Shown here: positions 1 to 7,713 of the stretch, piece after piece
Numbering within the stretch: position 1 is the stretch's first letter
Layout of the letters: every line of letters begins with the position of its first letter
NCBI GenBank assembly: GCA_035638255.1
Contig: DASRAJ010000100.1
Coordinates: 1 to 64,000, forward strand
Source: DASRAJ01 sp035638255
GTDB taxonomy: Bacteria > Bacteroidota > Bacteroidia > Chitinophagales > UBA10324
DNA: 64,000 nucleotides
Direction of reading: 5' to 3'
Made by a program: the position numbers and the translations under genes
The notes under the pieces: generated by a model
Seen by the model: the letters and a program-made list of their open reading frames with translations, nothing else
Databases searched by the model: none
Told to the model about the DNA's origin: nothing

Positions 1-30
1 CGAGAGCGGTTCTCCTTCAGGAGTTAGAGG
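1..30. repeat. dispersed repeat copy at window edge
   Basis: The first 30 bases match positions 17926-17955 at 29 of 30 positions. The shared piece contains the self-complementary core CTCCTTCAGGAG. The other copy lies inside the transposon-like element at 17771-18048. The window probably starts inside a related repeat whose left end is out of view. Just downstream, at 90-111, an 11-base unit beginning AGACTCCGGG occurs twice in tandem. Confidence 0.55.
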
Positions 31-115
31 TGCAGCGAGGATGAATGTCATTGCCAAAGAACTCGATTGAAAATAGTTTGTATTCCAATAGACTCCGGGT
101 AGACTCCGGGCAGAC

Positions 116-328
116 TTAACCTTTTTTCCGCGCAAACAAAAGCAGGATGATTCCTCCGCCTGCCAGCACGGCGCCCGTGATCGGGGACCAATAGATCGGT
201 GTCTTTTCCTGTTTACTAATTTCTATTGGGCCAACATCAGCAACCTTTTTCTTTGTTACCAACGTGAAGCCCGTAATCACTGTCATCAGCAAACCTATGA
301 CGAGAAGAATAATACCAATTGTTTTCAT
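116..328 (-). CDS. small two-TM membrane protein
   Basis: A 70-residue protein with an N-terminal hydrophobic helix (about residues 4-24), a short polar, Lys-rich loop and a second helix (about 49-65) ending in ARKKG. Both ends look membrane-embedded with a short exposed middle. No family is recognised with certainty. Small two-helix proteins like this are common in Bacteroidota, often near stress-related genes. Here the neighbours are a response regulator and a DUF1328 protein, so a role in envelope or general stress is possible but is inference from context only. Confidence 0.65.
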   Translation of the reverse strand: MKTIGIILLVIGLLMTVITGFTLVTKKKVADVGPIEISKQEKTPIYWSPITGAVLAGGGIILLLFARKKG

Positions 329-488
329 GAGTAAGGAGTTTTTGAAGTGAGGTAATTTTTTTAAAGCTGCTTAAGAAATACAACATGTGAGCCAGAGCAT
401 TCGGTGTGATAAAATTAAATAAGCAGGTTGCTGACATCCCGGCTGTTTCCCGGAAAAAATCTTTTCACAAAATTTTAAGCAAAAGAAA

Positions 489-935
489 TTAAGCGGTGAG
501 CGGAATGTTCTTTCTTGAAAAGAATTGCAACAGTCCCCTCATGATGATCAGCCAATCGTTGTAATGAGCAGGCTTGGTGATGTAGCAATTCGCTCCTAAA
601 GCATACACCTCACCGATTTGACGCCGGTCGGAAGCTGTAGATAAAACAGTAACCGGAATTTCACACAACTCTTTGTCGCCTTTTAATTCACGCAGGGTTT
701 CAAGACCACTTTTACGTGGCATATTTAAATCGAGAAAAATTAAATCGGGAATGGGAATTTCTCTTTGGTTTTTTCTCATGAGTAATAAATCAATCAGGCT
801 TTGCCCATCCACTACATGATCAAGCTGTATCAAATCACCAAGGGCACTTAGTACTTCACGAACAATCACAATATCATCGTGATCGTCATCTGCAATAAGA
901 ATGCGAAATGGCGATTTATCTCTGTGGGTTTCCAT
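489..935 (-). CDS. single-domain response regulator (REC only)
   Basis: The 148-residue protein is one CheY-like receiver domain without an output domain. The acidic cluster is D16-D18, the likely phospho-acceptor is D69 in FLDLNMPRKSG, the switch Ser/Thr lies at 99-100 (VLSTASD) and the conserved lysine is K121 in ITKPAHYNDW. An insertion of about ten residues before the phospho-site strand (MRKNQREIPIPD) is typical of the Rcp1-like, phytochrome/hybrid-kinase-associated receivers common in Bacteroidota. It should accept phosphate from a histidine kinase encoded elsewhere, since none is in the window. It is probably monocistronic. Confidence 0.88.
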   Translation of the reverse strand: METHRDKSPFRILIADDDHDDIVIVREVLSALGDLIQLDHVVDGQSLIDLLLMRKNQREIPIPDLIFLDLNMPRKSGLETLRELKGDKELCEIPVTVLSTASDRRQIGEVYALGANCYITKPAHYNDWLIIMRGLLQFFSRKNIPLTA

Positions 936-1284
936 CCTGCGGATTTAGTTCAAACCTGGGTTGCAATCGATATTTTGCCCAAGCCATTGCATTCACTATG
1001 CCAATATGTGAAATAATTTTCCCGCTATCGCAGATAATTATTAGCAGGGGAATTTTCAACCACATTTTTTTCGTCACGTCAGAAAAAAAATATTATCCTC
1101 AATCCTGTAATTGCTGCCGGAAAAATAATTAAATCAGGCAGGAAACAAATTCATTTCAGACCGTAATCAGCAATTTAAACTTTCGAACCAATACAAGTTC
1201 TTTCCGGAAAGGAACTGTTACTAATTCAAAGCGTGCTCAATACATGGCATCGTTTGTGAAAATAAGTTTTTAAAATCTCATACT
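936..1284. other. gene-free stretch between response regulator and DUF1328 gene
   Basis: About 350 bases, AT-rich, with no convincing reading frame on either strand. It should hold the promoters of the leftward response regulator and the rightward DUF1328 gene. I found no clear TTTG-N19-TAnnTTTG promoter and no terminator hairpin. Confidence 0.5.
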
Positions 1285-1452
1285 ATGCTTAAATGGGCAG
1301 CAATTTTTTTCGTGATCGCAATCATTGCGGCAATATTTGGATTCGGTGGAATAGCCGCCGGTGCCGCAAGCATTGCCAAAGTTCTTTTCTTCATTTTTAT
1401 CGTGCTCTTAGTCCTGACATTGCTTTTTGGGAGCATGATCTTTAAGAAGTGA
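1285..1452 (+). CDS. DUF1328 family small membrane protein (YtjA-like)
   Basis: A 55-residue frame starting ATG at 1285 and ending TGA at 1450-1452. It starts MLKWAAIFFVIAIIAAIFGF and continues with GGIAAGAASIAK, then a second hydrophobic helix ending LLFGSMIFKK. This is the DUF1328/YtjA pattern: two transmembrane helices flanking a conserved GFGGIAAGAAxIAK turn, with the family's usual length of 50-60 residues. Family members are inner-membrane proteins of unknown function, often induced by general stress. The gene stands alone between two gene-poor stretches. Confidence 0.9.
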   Translation: MLKWAAIFFVIAIIAAIFGFGGIAAGAASIAKVLFFIFIVLLVLTLLFGSMIFKK

Positions 1453-2208
1453 AGAAGAATCAGCAAATAATTTTTTGAAGCATCACAACGGTGCAGTCAT
1501 GCTGTACAGCAGCAATGCTGAATAAGCATCCTGTTAAATTCAGGTGCATTCCAAAATGAATTGCTGATGACGCATCTCGCTATGGAAATAAATTCGTGGC
1601 TATTCATTCACGCTGTTACGGTGAACAGCAATGTCATGCTGAATATTTCACCATCTGCTTAACCCGGGCAGATTGCAAAATGAATTACTGACAATTAAGT
1701 GCGACTGTCAGTTCGATCACTTGGTGAACGCTGCGAGAGAAACACGCCCGGTGCAAATTTCACGGCGACAAAAAACAACTCTCACTTGCATGCTTTGGCT
1801 GATGACTAAGATCCATGAAAATGGCTACGTCCAGGGCAAGTTTTCGCCTCCGTCAAATGAAACTACGGGTGATACGGTTTCACGCAATGGTTGGTCGCAT
1901 TCAATAAATCCAAACTCTTTGATAAATGAATCGAAGTGATTTTTACAAGAGGGGGTTAAGAATATCTGATAAGAGTTTTTGCGGGGGGGGGACATTATTA
2001 GATTGATACATATTAACGTGCTCCTCCCTGGGAACTGTGACGGCTATTTGAGCAAACCTGATCTTAAGATTAGAATCGGTCAGCTCTTGCGAGGTCATGG
2101 TGATGGAATACCAATTCATGATTAAAAGTACAGAAAGTTATTCAGTTCTTACTATTCGCCGAGACAGGTGTAAATAATTTTCGTTGATGACGCAAGGCAT
2201 GCGTTTCT
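1453..2208. other. 756-bp stretch without a credible gene
   Basis: No frame here has recognisable protein features. One 88-codon open frame at 1673-1939 lacks any family resemblance and is probably chance. Short imperfect direct repeats occur (CAAAATGAATTGCTGA near 1553 against CAAAATGAATTACTGA near 1676; GTCATGCTG near 1496 and 1632), suggesting decayed duplicated DNA. A run of nine or more G lies near 1984. The P450 gene ends at the right edge. Confidence 0.5.
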
Positions 2209-3441
2209 TTATTTATTATCAAACTCAAGCACCATGCTTTGGGGAAAAGCTCCTTCATATTCCACCATGCCTTTGAATCCGCGGGCGCGTCTTAAGTTTT
2301 TGAGCCGCAGAGCTGCAGCAGTAATTTCAGGGATGGTGACAGCATTAATGTAACGACCATAGCACACATGCATGCCATATCCAAAGTGCAGGTATTCCGT
2401 TTTGCGGTTCAGATCAAACTGCATCGGGTTAACGAAAACTTTTTCATCGAGCATCGCCGACATGATGGCGGCAAACACTGTTGTGCCTGCTTTTATTTTT
2501 CTTGCCTTACCCCGCAGGATTCCAATCTCGGTGTCCTTTAAACAATACCGCTCGATCACCTGGTTGTGCGGGTTGAAGCGAAGCGCTTCCCAGCAATACT
2601 GTTTTACTTTTTCAATGTCATTTGCACCGGCAGCATTCACCGCAGCCACCAATTCATCAGGATGACGAAGCAATTCATCAATTACATGAACAACACATTT
2701 GCTCGTGGTATCCACGGCGCCAATCATTAATCCGCTGATGTTTCTCCTGATCACATCATCGGTGATCCATTCATTGCCGGGAATTTGCTGAAGCCGCATG
2801 AGACGATTCAGGATTGTATCATCTGTGTTATTTCCAGACTTGATTTCTGCTTTTCGTTTGCTGATTAGCTCTTCCAAATATTTTTTCAATTCCAATGAAA
2901 CCGCAGTCCCCCTTTGCTCCACTGCTTTATCGTTGGTAAGATTTAAAAATGACTGGTGGAACAAGCTGCGCATCCATGCTGCCATCGTTGCTCCGTCAAC
3001 AGTTCCATCCATCACGCCGATGTATTTATCCATAAAGTGCATGGGCACTACGAGTGAGAGGTCATGCACCAATTCTATTTGTCCCTTGCCGCTGATTTTT
3101 GAAATGCACTCCTCGCTTTTCTCCCGGATCAGTTGTCTAATCACCTGCATGTCCTCCCGCCTGGCAATATTTTGCATAAGCTGAAATTCACGATCATGCT
3201 CGGGTGATGTATCCATCCCTAAAAAGAAATGGAGGTGCAGTGCGTCGAGCTTCTTTGCATTGATTTGTTCAATGGTGAAATCAGTGTTGCGTGTGAGCAC
3301 TTCGATCACATCATCATGCCTTGACACGATTGCTTTGTCACCGAATATGAGAACAGGTTTTACTCTGCGAAGAATCCAAAAAGTAGTGCGTTGTGTTTTG
3401 CCGTCCGCGAGCCACCTTACAAATCTTGAAAGTAAAGTCAT
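2209..3441 (-). CDS. cytochrome P450
   Basis: The 410 residues are a complete soluble bacterial-type P450 with no N-terminal membrane anchor. The I-helix oxygen-activation motif is GAVDTT (241-246), the K-helix ExxR is E285-ALR288, and the heme-binding loop is FGYGMHVCYG with thiolate ligand C360. P450s insert one oxygen atom into hydrophobic substrates using electrons from a ferredoxin or reductase; neither is encoded next door. It is last in a leftward operon, 39 bases after the DyP-type peroxidase gene. That pairing and the divergent GMC oxidoreductase and hydrolase suggest one oxidative pathway. The substrate is unknown. Confidence 0.93.
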   Translation of the reverse strand: MTLLSRFVRWLADGKTQRTTFWILRRVKPVLIFGDKAIVSRHDDVIEVLTRNTDFTIEQINAKKLDALHLHFFLGMDTSPEHDREFQLMQNIARREDMQVIRQLIREKSEECISKISGKGQIELVHDLSLVVPMHFMDKYIGVMDGTVDGATMAAWMRSLFHQSFLNLTNDKAVEQRGTAVSLELKKYLEELISKRKAEIKSGNNTDDTILNRLMRLQQIPGNEWITDDVIRRNISGLMIGAVDTTSKCVVHVIDELLRHPDELVAAVNAAGANDIEKVKQYCWEALRFNPHNQVIERYCLKDTEIGILRGKARKIKAGTTVFAAIMSAMLDEKVFVNPMQFDLNRKTEYLHFGYGMHVCYGRYINAVTIPEITAAALRLKNLRRARGFKGMVEYEGAFPQSMVLEFDNK

Positions 3442-3480
3442 GATGATGTTTGTTGGGTGTGAAACAAAACTGCACAGTCA

Positions 3481-4908
3481 TTACAACTCGGACAAAAATT
3501 TTAAAGCGCTGATAGAAGGTAAAAAGAAATAAGCGCCGCCCCTCACCCTCACGAATACGGGGATGTTGGTGATGTGCCTGCGTACGGGTGATTGAGGAAT
3601 TGTAAAATCACCGGGATAAGAACCGGCGATGTGATCCGTATCATTGTACATGCCGTTAAATTTCTCATTGTTGATCCATGTGTGCTGGATAAATTCAAAC
3701 TGGCGACTGATGTTTGTGTTGAGGCACATGAAATACAAACCACGTTCTTCATTGTCATTGGGAGTACACAAAAAATCTTTGCATTGCATTGAATCAACAA
3801 GAGGTTTTCCATAAGACCGTCCTCGCCGCAAAATGCGGTGATGATTTGATAGCTTGATGGATTCCTTTTTATTGGTACCCAGAAAATCACGGGGATTGGA
3901 GCGCAGCACATGCGAGCCAACGGGGCACTTCCCGAAATGTTCAGGAGCTACCGAATGATAGAGGAATTTATTTTCGTCTGTTTCTTTACCCGGATCTGCA
4001 TCAGGACATGTGGCTACAGGTGTTCCGCCCGGCCACCTTCCCACCATTCTTGAAGCAAGAAATACAGCGGCGCCTTCATCCACCTTCCCTACCGATCCAT
4101 TTGAATCATCTTTCGATTGGGAGGCAATGAAATCCCAAAAGCCTTTTACATCCTGTTCCATTTGCCGCATTACCAAGTATGTTCCGTTTCTTCCAAAATC
4201 AAAAACCTCATTCGTTACCGGACTTCTTACCTCAGGGCTTTCAGGGCATATATCATATTGATTAGAATACCCCAGCACAAATTCGCCGGCGTTTATCGTG
4301 TTGTCTTCATCATCAGTTCTGTCGCTGAAATCTTTTATAGTAGGCTGAGAAATTCCATCGTGGAAGCCAAAATGTTCTTTAAGAAAATCATTGCTCTTAG
4401 TGAGCAGCCGTTTAAATTCTCTAACTCCATTTACTGATGCCTCCTGCTTCACTCGCGAATAAGTTGCGTCAAGAATTTGTTGTGCACTCGCGTAAACCAT
4501 CAGCAGCACATCAATCACATTGCCATCAGTAACATCTTTGGCGGCATCTTTCCATTCCCATGAATCAGCAATGGAAACCTGCTTGTCCCAATCATAGTCA
4601 CCAAGCAGGCGACTCCTTGTTTCGTCAGCCATGCCTTCCTGGAATTCGCGTAAGAAATTATTTTGAATGTGTGCAGTTAATCCCAACTTATCGAGGCCTG
4701 CATGAGTAAACGCCACATTGATTGCGGGATCAAACTTATCAGCCGTGGCATCAGAGAGTTGAGGAATGAGCAGCTTCAGCCACTGCTTTGCTTTGACAGC
4801 ATCCTCAATTTTCAGGAGAATAAAATCGGTAAATTTTTTTGTGCCATATCCTCTTTTAATTAATCCCTGCATTTCATTGAATTCATATTTCTGTTTGGCT
4901 GCAGTCAT
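3481..4908 (-). CDS. DyP-type heme peroxidase
   Basis: A 475-residue protein with the DyP signature GFHDGISQP (181-189), containing the GxxDG catalytic Asp D184. The probable proximal heme ligand is H333 in GSHVLRSNPR, and a distal-side arginine lies in RRGRSYG (361-367). Length and insertions fit the longer DyP subfamilies. There is no Tat or Sec signal, so it should be cytoplasmic. DyP enzymes use hydrogen peroxide to oxidise dyes, phenols or other bulky substrates. It sits between the duplicated-domain membrane protein (34 bases upstream) and the P450 (39 bases downstream), indicating co-transcription. A link to lipid peroxide chemistry is inferred only from neighbours. Confidence 0.9.
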   Translation of the reverse strand: MTAAKQKYEFNEMQGLIKRGYGTKKFTDFILLKIEDAVKAKQWLKLLIPQLSDATADKFDPAINVAFTHAGLDKLGLTAHIQNNFLREFQEGMADETRSRLLGDYDWDKQVSIADSWEWKDAAKDVTDGNVIDVLLMVYASAQQILDATYSRVKQEASVNGVREFKRLLTKSNDFLKEHFGFHDGISQPTIKDFSDRTDDEDNTINAGEFVLGYSNQYDICPESPEVRSPVTNEVFDFGRNGTYLVMRQMEQDVKGFWDFIASQSKDDSNGSVGKVDEGAAVFLASRMVGRWPGGTPVATCPDADPGKETDENKFLYHSVAPEHFGKCPVGSHVLRSNPRDFLGTNKKESIKLSNHHRILRRGRSYGKPLVDSMQCKDFLCTPNDNEERGLYFMCLNTNISRQFEFIQHTWINNEKFNGMYNDTDHIAGSYPGDFTIPQSPVRRHITNIPVFVRVRGGAYFFLPSISALKFLSEL

Positions 4909-4942
4909 TGCTCATGTGTTAAATAAGGTGAAGAAAAAAAGA

Positions 4943-6268
4943 TTATCCATTGTTAATTCTCTTTAGCCACTGCTGTGCTTTTGCTTCTGACATTTTTCTG
5001 AATAGCCCGCGGCGAATCAAAGAATTGTTGTTGATGTTCTCTACTGACAAACCCTTGTAGGCAGTGTACCATACCTGAGTAGGGATTTGATGCTGACGCG
5101 CCCATTCTTTAAAATGCTGCTCATCCGTGGCACCTTTACTAACCAGGTTTTCCGTCTTTGGAAAATTTTTGGAATTGCTCCAAACGCCCGTTAACCCCAC
5201 TGACGCTTTGTCAACAAAGTCACCGAGATAATTTTCCCAGCTTCCATCGAAGTTGGAGAAGAAAAGTAATCGCTTGTCACTATCTATCATGACCCATCGT
5301 GCAAAATGTATGGAAGGGATTCCTCCCAGTGTGCCGCGGTTGAAAAGAATTTTAGCGAGAAGATTTATGGCACCCAATACAAACTTCAATGTTCGGCGGC
5401 GGAAACTTCCGGGCTTTACTTCTACGATGTGTGTGAGCTGATTCTGCACCACAAAATTTTCTGCCCTCATCAAAGAATTCACTTTATCAGAATCTACAAG
5501 ATCAACAACGCTGACATCTGTTTCTTCCAGGCGATTCAGTTTTCGTTTCAACACAAAAAAGATGACCGTTAGAGTGGCGAGCAGAATGATTAGGACAACG
5601 AGCCATGCTGGAAATGCAAGGGAATGAATTCCTTTTCCAACGAGAAAAAGGAATCCTCCGATCGCGAGGAGCAAAAGAATAAGCAGTCCCCGTTCCCTAA
5701 AAAATTGATCGGGACCATCAAGACCTTTGTACTTCACAGCAAATTCAAAATCGGGATTGGATTTTATGTACGCACCAATTTTGTTTTTGATTTCTGAAGG
5801 ATTCATTTTGTTGAGGGAACCATTCCTGTTCTCCGAATCGAGAAAATCAACAATAGCTTTTTGCAAACGGGATTCGTCACGTATCTGGGCTAATCCTCTT
5901 CCCCGGTGCCCGATGTAATAGGCTTTTGCAGGGACTTTGTACTTCAGGAAGTAAGCTTTAAAATCTCCGTCAAAGCCTTCACAGCAACTGTAAATTTTTT
6001 TCAACCCTTCTCCTGCTACCCGAATCAATTCGCTGATATGTTCTTCCTCGCTCTCATCATGATTGGAGGAGAAAGAAAGCTGAACAGGATACGTTTCCTT
6101 CTGCGTTTCAATGATCACAAACCTTGCGAAATGAATGGTGCCGAGATCGCAAAAGCGAACAAGCGAATTTTTTTCCACGTCACCATGAATTACATTTAGC
6201 AGAGAGCGCAATTCTTCAAGCTTGCCGGGAATTACAGGAGCGATAACAGCGAATGCATGTTGCTTCAT
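4943..6268 (-). CDS. membrane protein with internally duplicated domain, DyP-operon partner
   Basis: 441 residues. Two cytosolic-looking domains flank a pair of transmembrane helices (about 194-212 and 221-241). The two domains are related: IHFARFVII (45-53) against IHFARWVMI (320-328), then a strand with FSSNHD or FSNFDGS, and later VPAKAYYIGHRGRGL (112-126) against IPTQVWYTAYKGLSV (395-409). The repeated strand-helix pattern suggests a dimeric alpha/beta-barrel (ferredoxin-like) fold in tandem, but I do not recognise a named family. It is the first gene of the operon with the DyP peroxidase and P450. It may be a membrane anchor or a partner for the heme enzymes; this is inference. Confidence 0.8.
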   Translation of the reverse strand: MKQHAFAVIAPVIPGKLEELRSLLNVIHGDVEKNSLVRFCDLGTIHFARFVIIETQKETYPVQLSFSSNHDESEEEHISELIRVAGEGLKKIYSCCEGFDGDFKAYFLKYKVPAKAYYIGHRGRGLAQIRDESRLQKAIVDFLDSENRNGSLNKMNPSEIKNKIGAYIKSNPDFEFAVKYKGLDGPDQFFRERGLLILLLLAIGGFLFLVGKGIHSLAFPAWLVVLIILLATLTVIFFVLKRKLNRLEETDVSVVDLVDSDKVNSLMRAENFVVQNQLTHIVEVKPGSFRRRTLKFVLGAINLLAKILFNRGTLGGIPSIHFARWVMIDSDKRLLFFSNFDGSWENYLGDFVDKASVGLTGVWSNSKNFPKTENLVSKGATDEQHFKEWARQHQIPTQVWYTAYKGLSVENINNNSLIRRGLFRKMSEAKAQQWLKRINNG

Positions 6269-6591
6269 CGTGCTTGATTAATGTGTGGTCGGTATTATTA
6301 AATAAATGAAATGAAAACTTTTAATGCCTTTAGAGCTCTTCTGAAATCAAAACTAATAGTGTTAATGAAAACTTCAAACCGTTGTTCGAAAAAATGGTTT
6401 CAGAAAAGGGATTAGAATCTTGTTGGAAAATTATCGGGAAAGTTTACTTGATGGAATGTCACTATGTTAAACCATTAAAAACTATCGTGTAATAATTAGT
6501 GCTCACTTTTTATTCTTTTTCTAAATTCACAAAATTATTTTTCATCAGTATCATCAAATAAGAATCACTACTTCGATTTAACTTTATCTGC
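6269..6591. promoter_or_regulatory. divergent intergenic control region
   Basis: 323 AT-rich bases between the two arms of the P450/DyP/GMC locus, without a gene. It carries the leftward promoter annotated at 6348-6378. For the rightward arm only a weak box, TAACTTTA, lies just before the hydrolase start. The word AATGAAAACTT occurs twice (near 6309 and 6364) and could be a regulator site. No hairpin is obvious. Confidence 0.5.
6348..6378 (-). promoter_or_regulatory. Bacteroidota-type promoter for the membrane protein-DyP-P450 operon
   Basis: Read on the minus strand, a -33 box TTTG (6378-6375) is followed by exactly 19 bases and a -7 box TAGTTTTG (6355-6348). This matches the Bacteroidota consensus TTTG-N19-TAnnTTTG with no mismatch in the fixed positions. 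Transcription would start about 70 bases before the first start codon of the leftward operon, at 6268. Confidence 0.6.
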
Positions 6592-7605
6592 ATGGCAGAT
6601 CATTCCTTTGAAGTAATTCCTTTTACGGCCCTTGATGGATTCGAATGTAATCTCTGGCATTTAAAAAATAACGGCGATAGCCCACGCGGACCTGTGTTAC
6701 TCGTGCATGGCGCCGGCGTTCGTACGAACATCTTCAATCCTCCGAATGAAAAAAATCTTTTGGATTCACTCGCTGAAGCGGGTTATGATGTGTGGCTCGA
6801 GAACTGGCGAAGCAGCATCGAATGCAAAAGCAATGAATGGGATTTGGATGTTGCTGCTGAGAACGATCATCCTGCGGCAGTAAATGAAGTTTGCAGGGTT
6901 ACAGGGGCAAAAAATATTAAGGCCATCATTCACTGCCAGGGTTCCACCAGCTTCATGATTTCCGCAGTGAAAGGATTGGTGCCGCAGGTTTCAACAATTG
7001 TTACGAATGCTGTTTCCATGCACCCTGTAGTCCCGAACTTTTCTGACTTCAAGCTGAAGTATGTTTTGCCAATCATTAAGCCGGTAACAAAATATCTCAA
7101 TCCGCATTGGGGTGATGATGCTCCTGATCTTAAGTCAAAAATCTTCCGCGCCGTTGTTAAGCTCACTCATTGGGAACATGATACCACCGTAGGAAAATTT
7201 GTGAGCTTCACCTACGGTTCCGGCATGCCCGCATTGTGGGAGCTTTATAACCTCACTGATACAACCAAGAATTGGATCAGGAATGAATTTGGAAATGTGC
7301 CGCTCACGTTTTTCAATCACACGAAAAAATGTGTGAAAGCCGGATCGCTCGTTTCGAAAGATGCTGCCATCAATTATTCTTCCTTTAAACCGAAGACTGA
7401 TGCGCGTTTTATTTTTTTTGCAGGAAGAAAAAATAAATGTTTCAAGAGCATAAGTCAGGAAAATTCTTTTCATTACTTCAATTCATTTCGTCCAAACTTT
7501 CATCGGCTTTATTTGTACGACACCTACAGTCATCTTGATGTTTTTCTTGGTAAAAATTCTTACAATGAAATTTTTCCGGCGATGGTCAAAGAGCTTAATT
7601 CTTAA
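6592..7605 (+). CDS. alpha/beta hydrolase with cysteine at the nucleophile position
   Basis: 337 residues, alpha/beta-hydrolase fold. The oxyanion region is LLVHGAGV (36-43). The nucleophile elbow reads IIHCQGS (112-118), so the usual Ser of GxSxG is C115. A late histidine, H314 in YSHLD, is suitable as catalytic base. A Cys nucleophile is known in dienelactone hydrolases and PHA synthases. From memory, hydrolase domains tied to cholesterol-oxidase-like GMC proteins also tend to carry HCxGS. That fits the GMC oxidoreductase two genes downstream. No signal peptide is seen. It begins the rightward arm, about 100 bases before the metallophosphoesterase. Substrate unknown; an ester or acyl group on the oxidised lipid is plausible. 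Confidence 0.82.
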   Translation: MADHSFEVIPFTALDGFECNLWHLKNNGDSPRGPVLLVHGAGVRTNIFNPPNEKNLLDSLAEAGYDVWLENWRSSIECKSNEWDLDVAAENDHPAAVNEVCRVTGAKNIKAIIHCQGSTSFMISAVKGLVPQVSTIVTNAVSMHPVVPNFSDFKLKYVLPIIKPVTKYLNPHWGDDAPDLKSKIFRAVVKLTHWEHDTTVGKFVSFTYGSGMPALWELYNLTDTTKNWIRNEFGNVPLTFFNHTKKCVKAGSLVSKDAAINYSSFKPKTDARFIFFAGRKNKCFKSISQENSFHYFNSFRPNFHRLYLYDTYSHLDVFLGKNSYNEIFPAMVKELNS

Positions 7606-7713
7606 ATCGAATAATAATAGGTTTTTAGCTGTGTCCGTTTTATTTTTTATTGATACTCTAATACGATGAAGTAAAATCAGCGGCAATACTTTTTTCCATC
7701 AACCACACCACGC

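Noticed and set aside
1673..1939. 88-codon open frame in a gene-poor stretch
   Set aside because: No recognisable domain, no signal, poor composition and no sensible neighbour; most likely chance.
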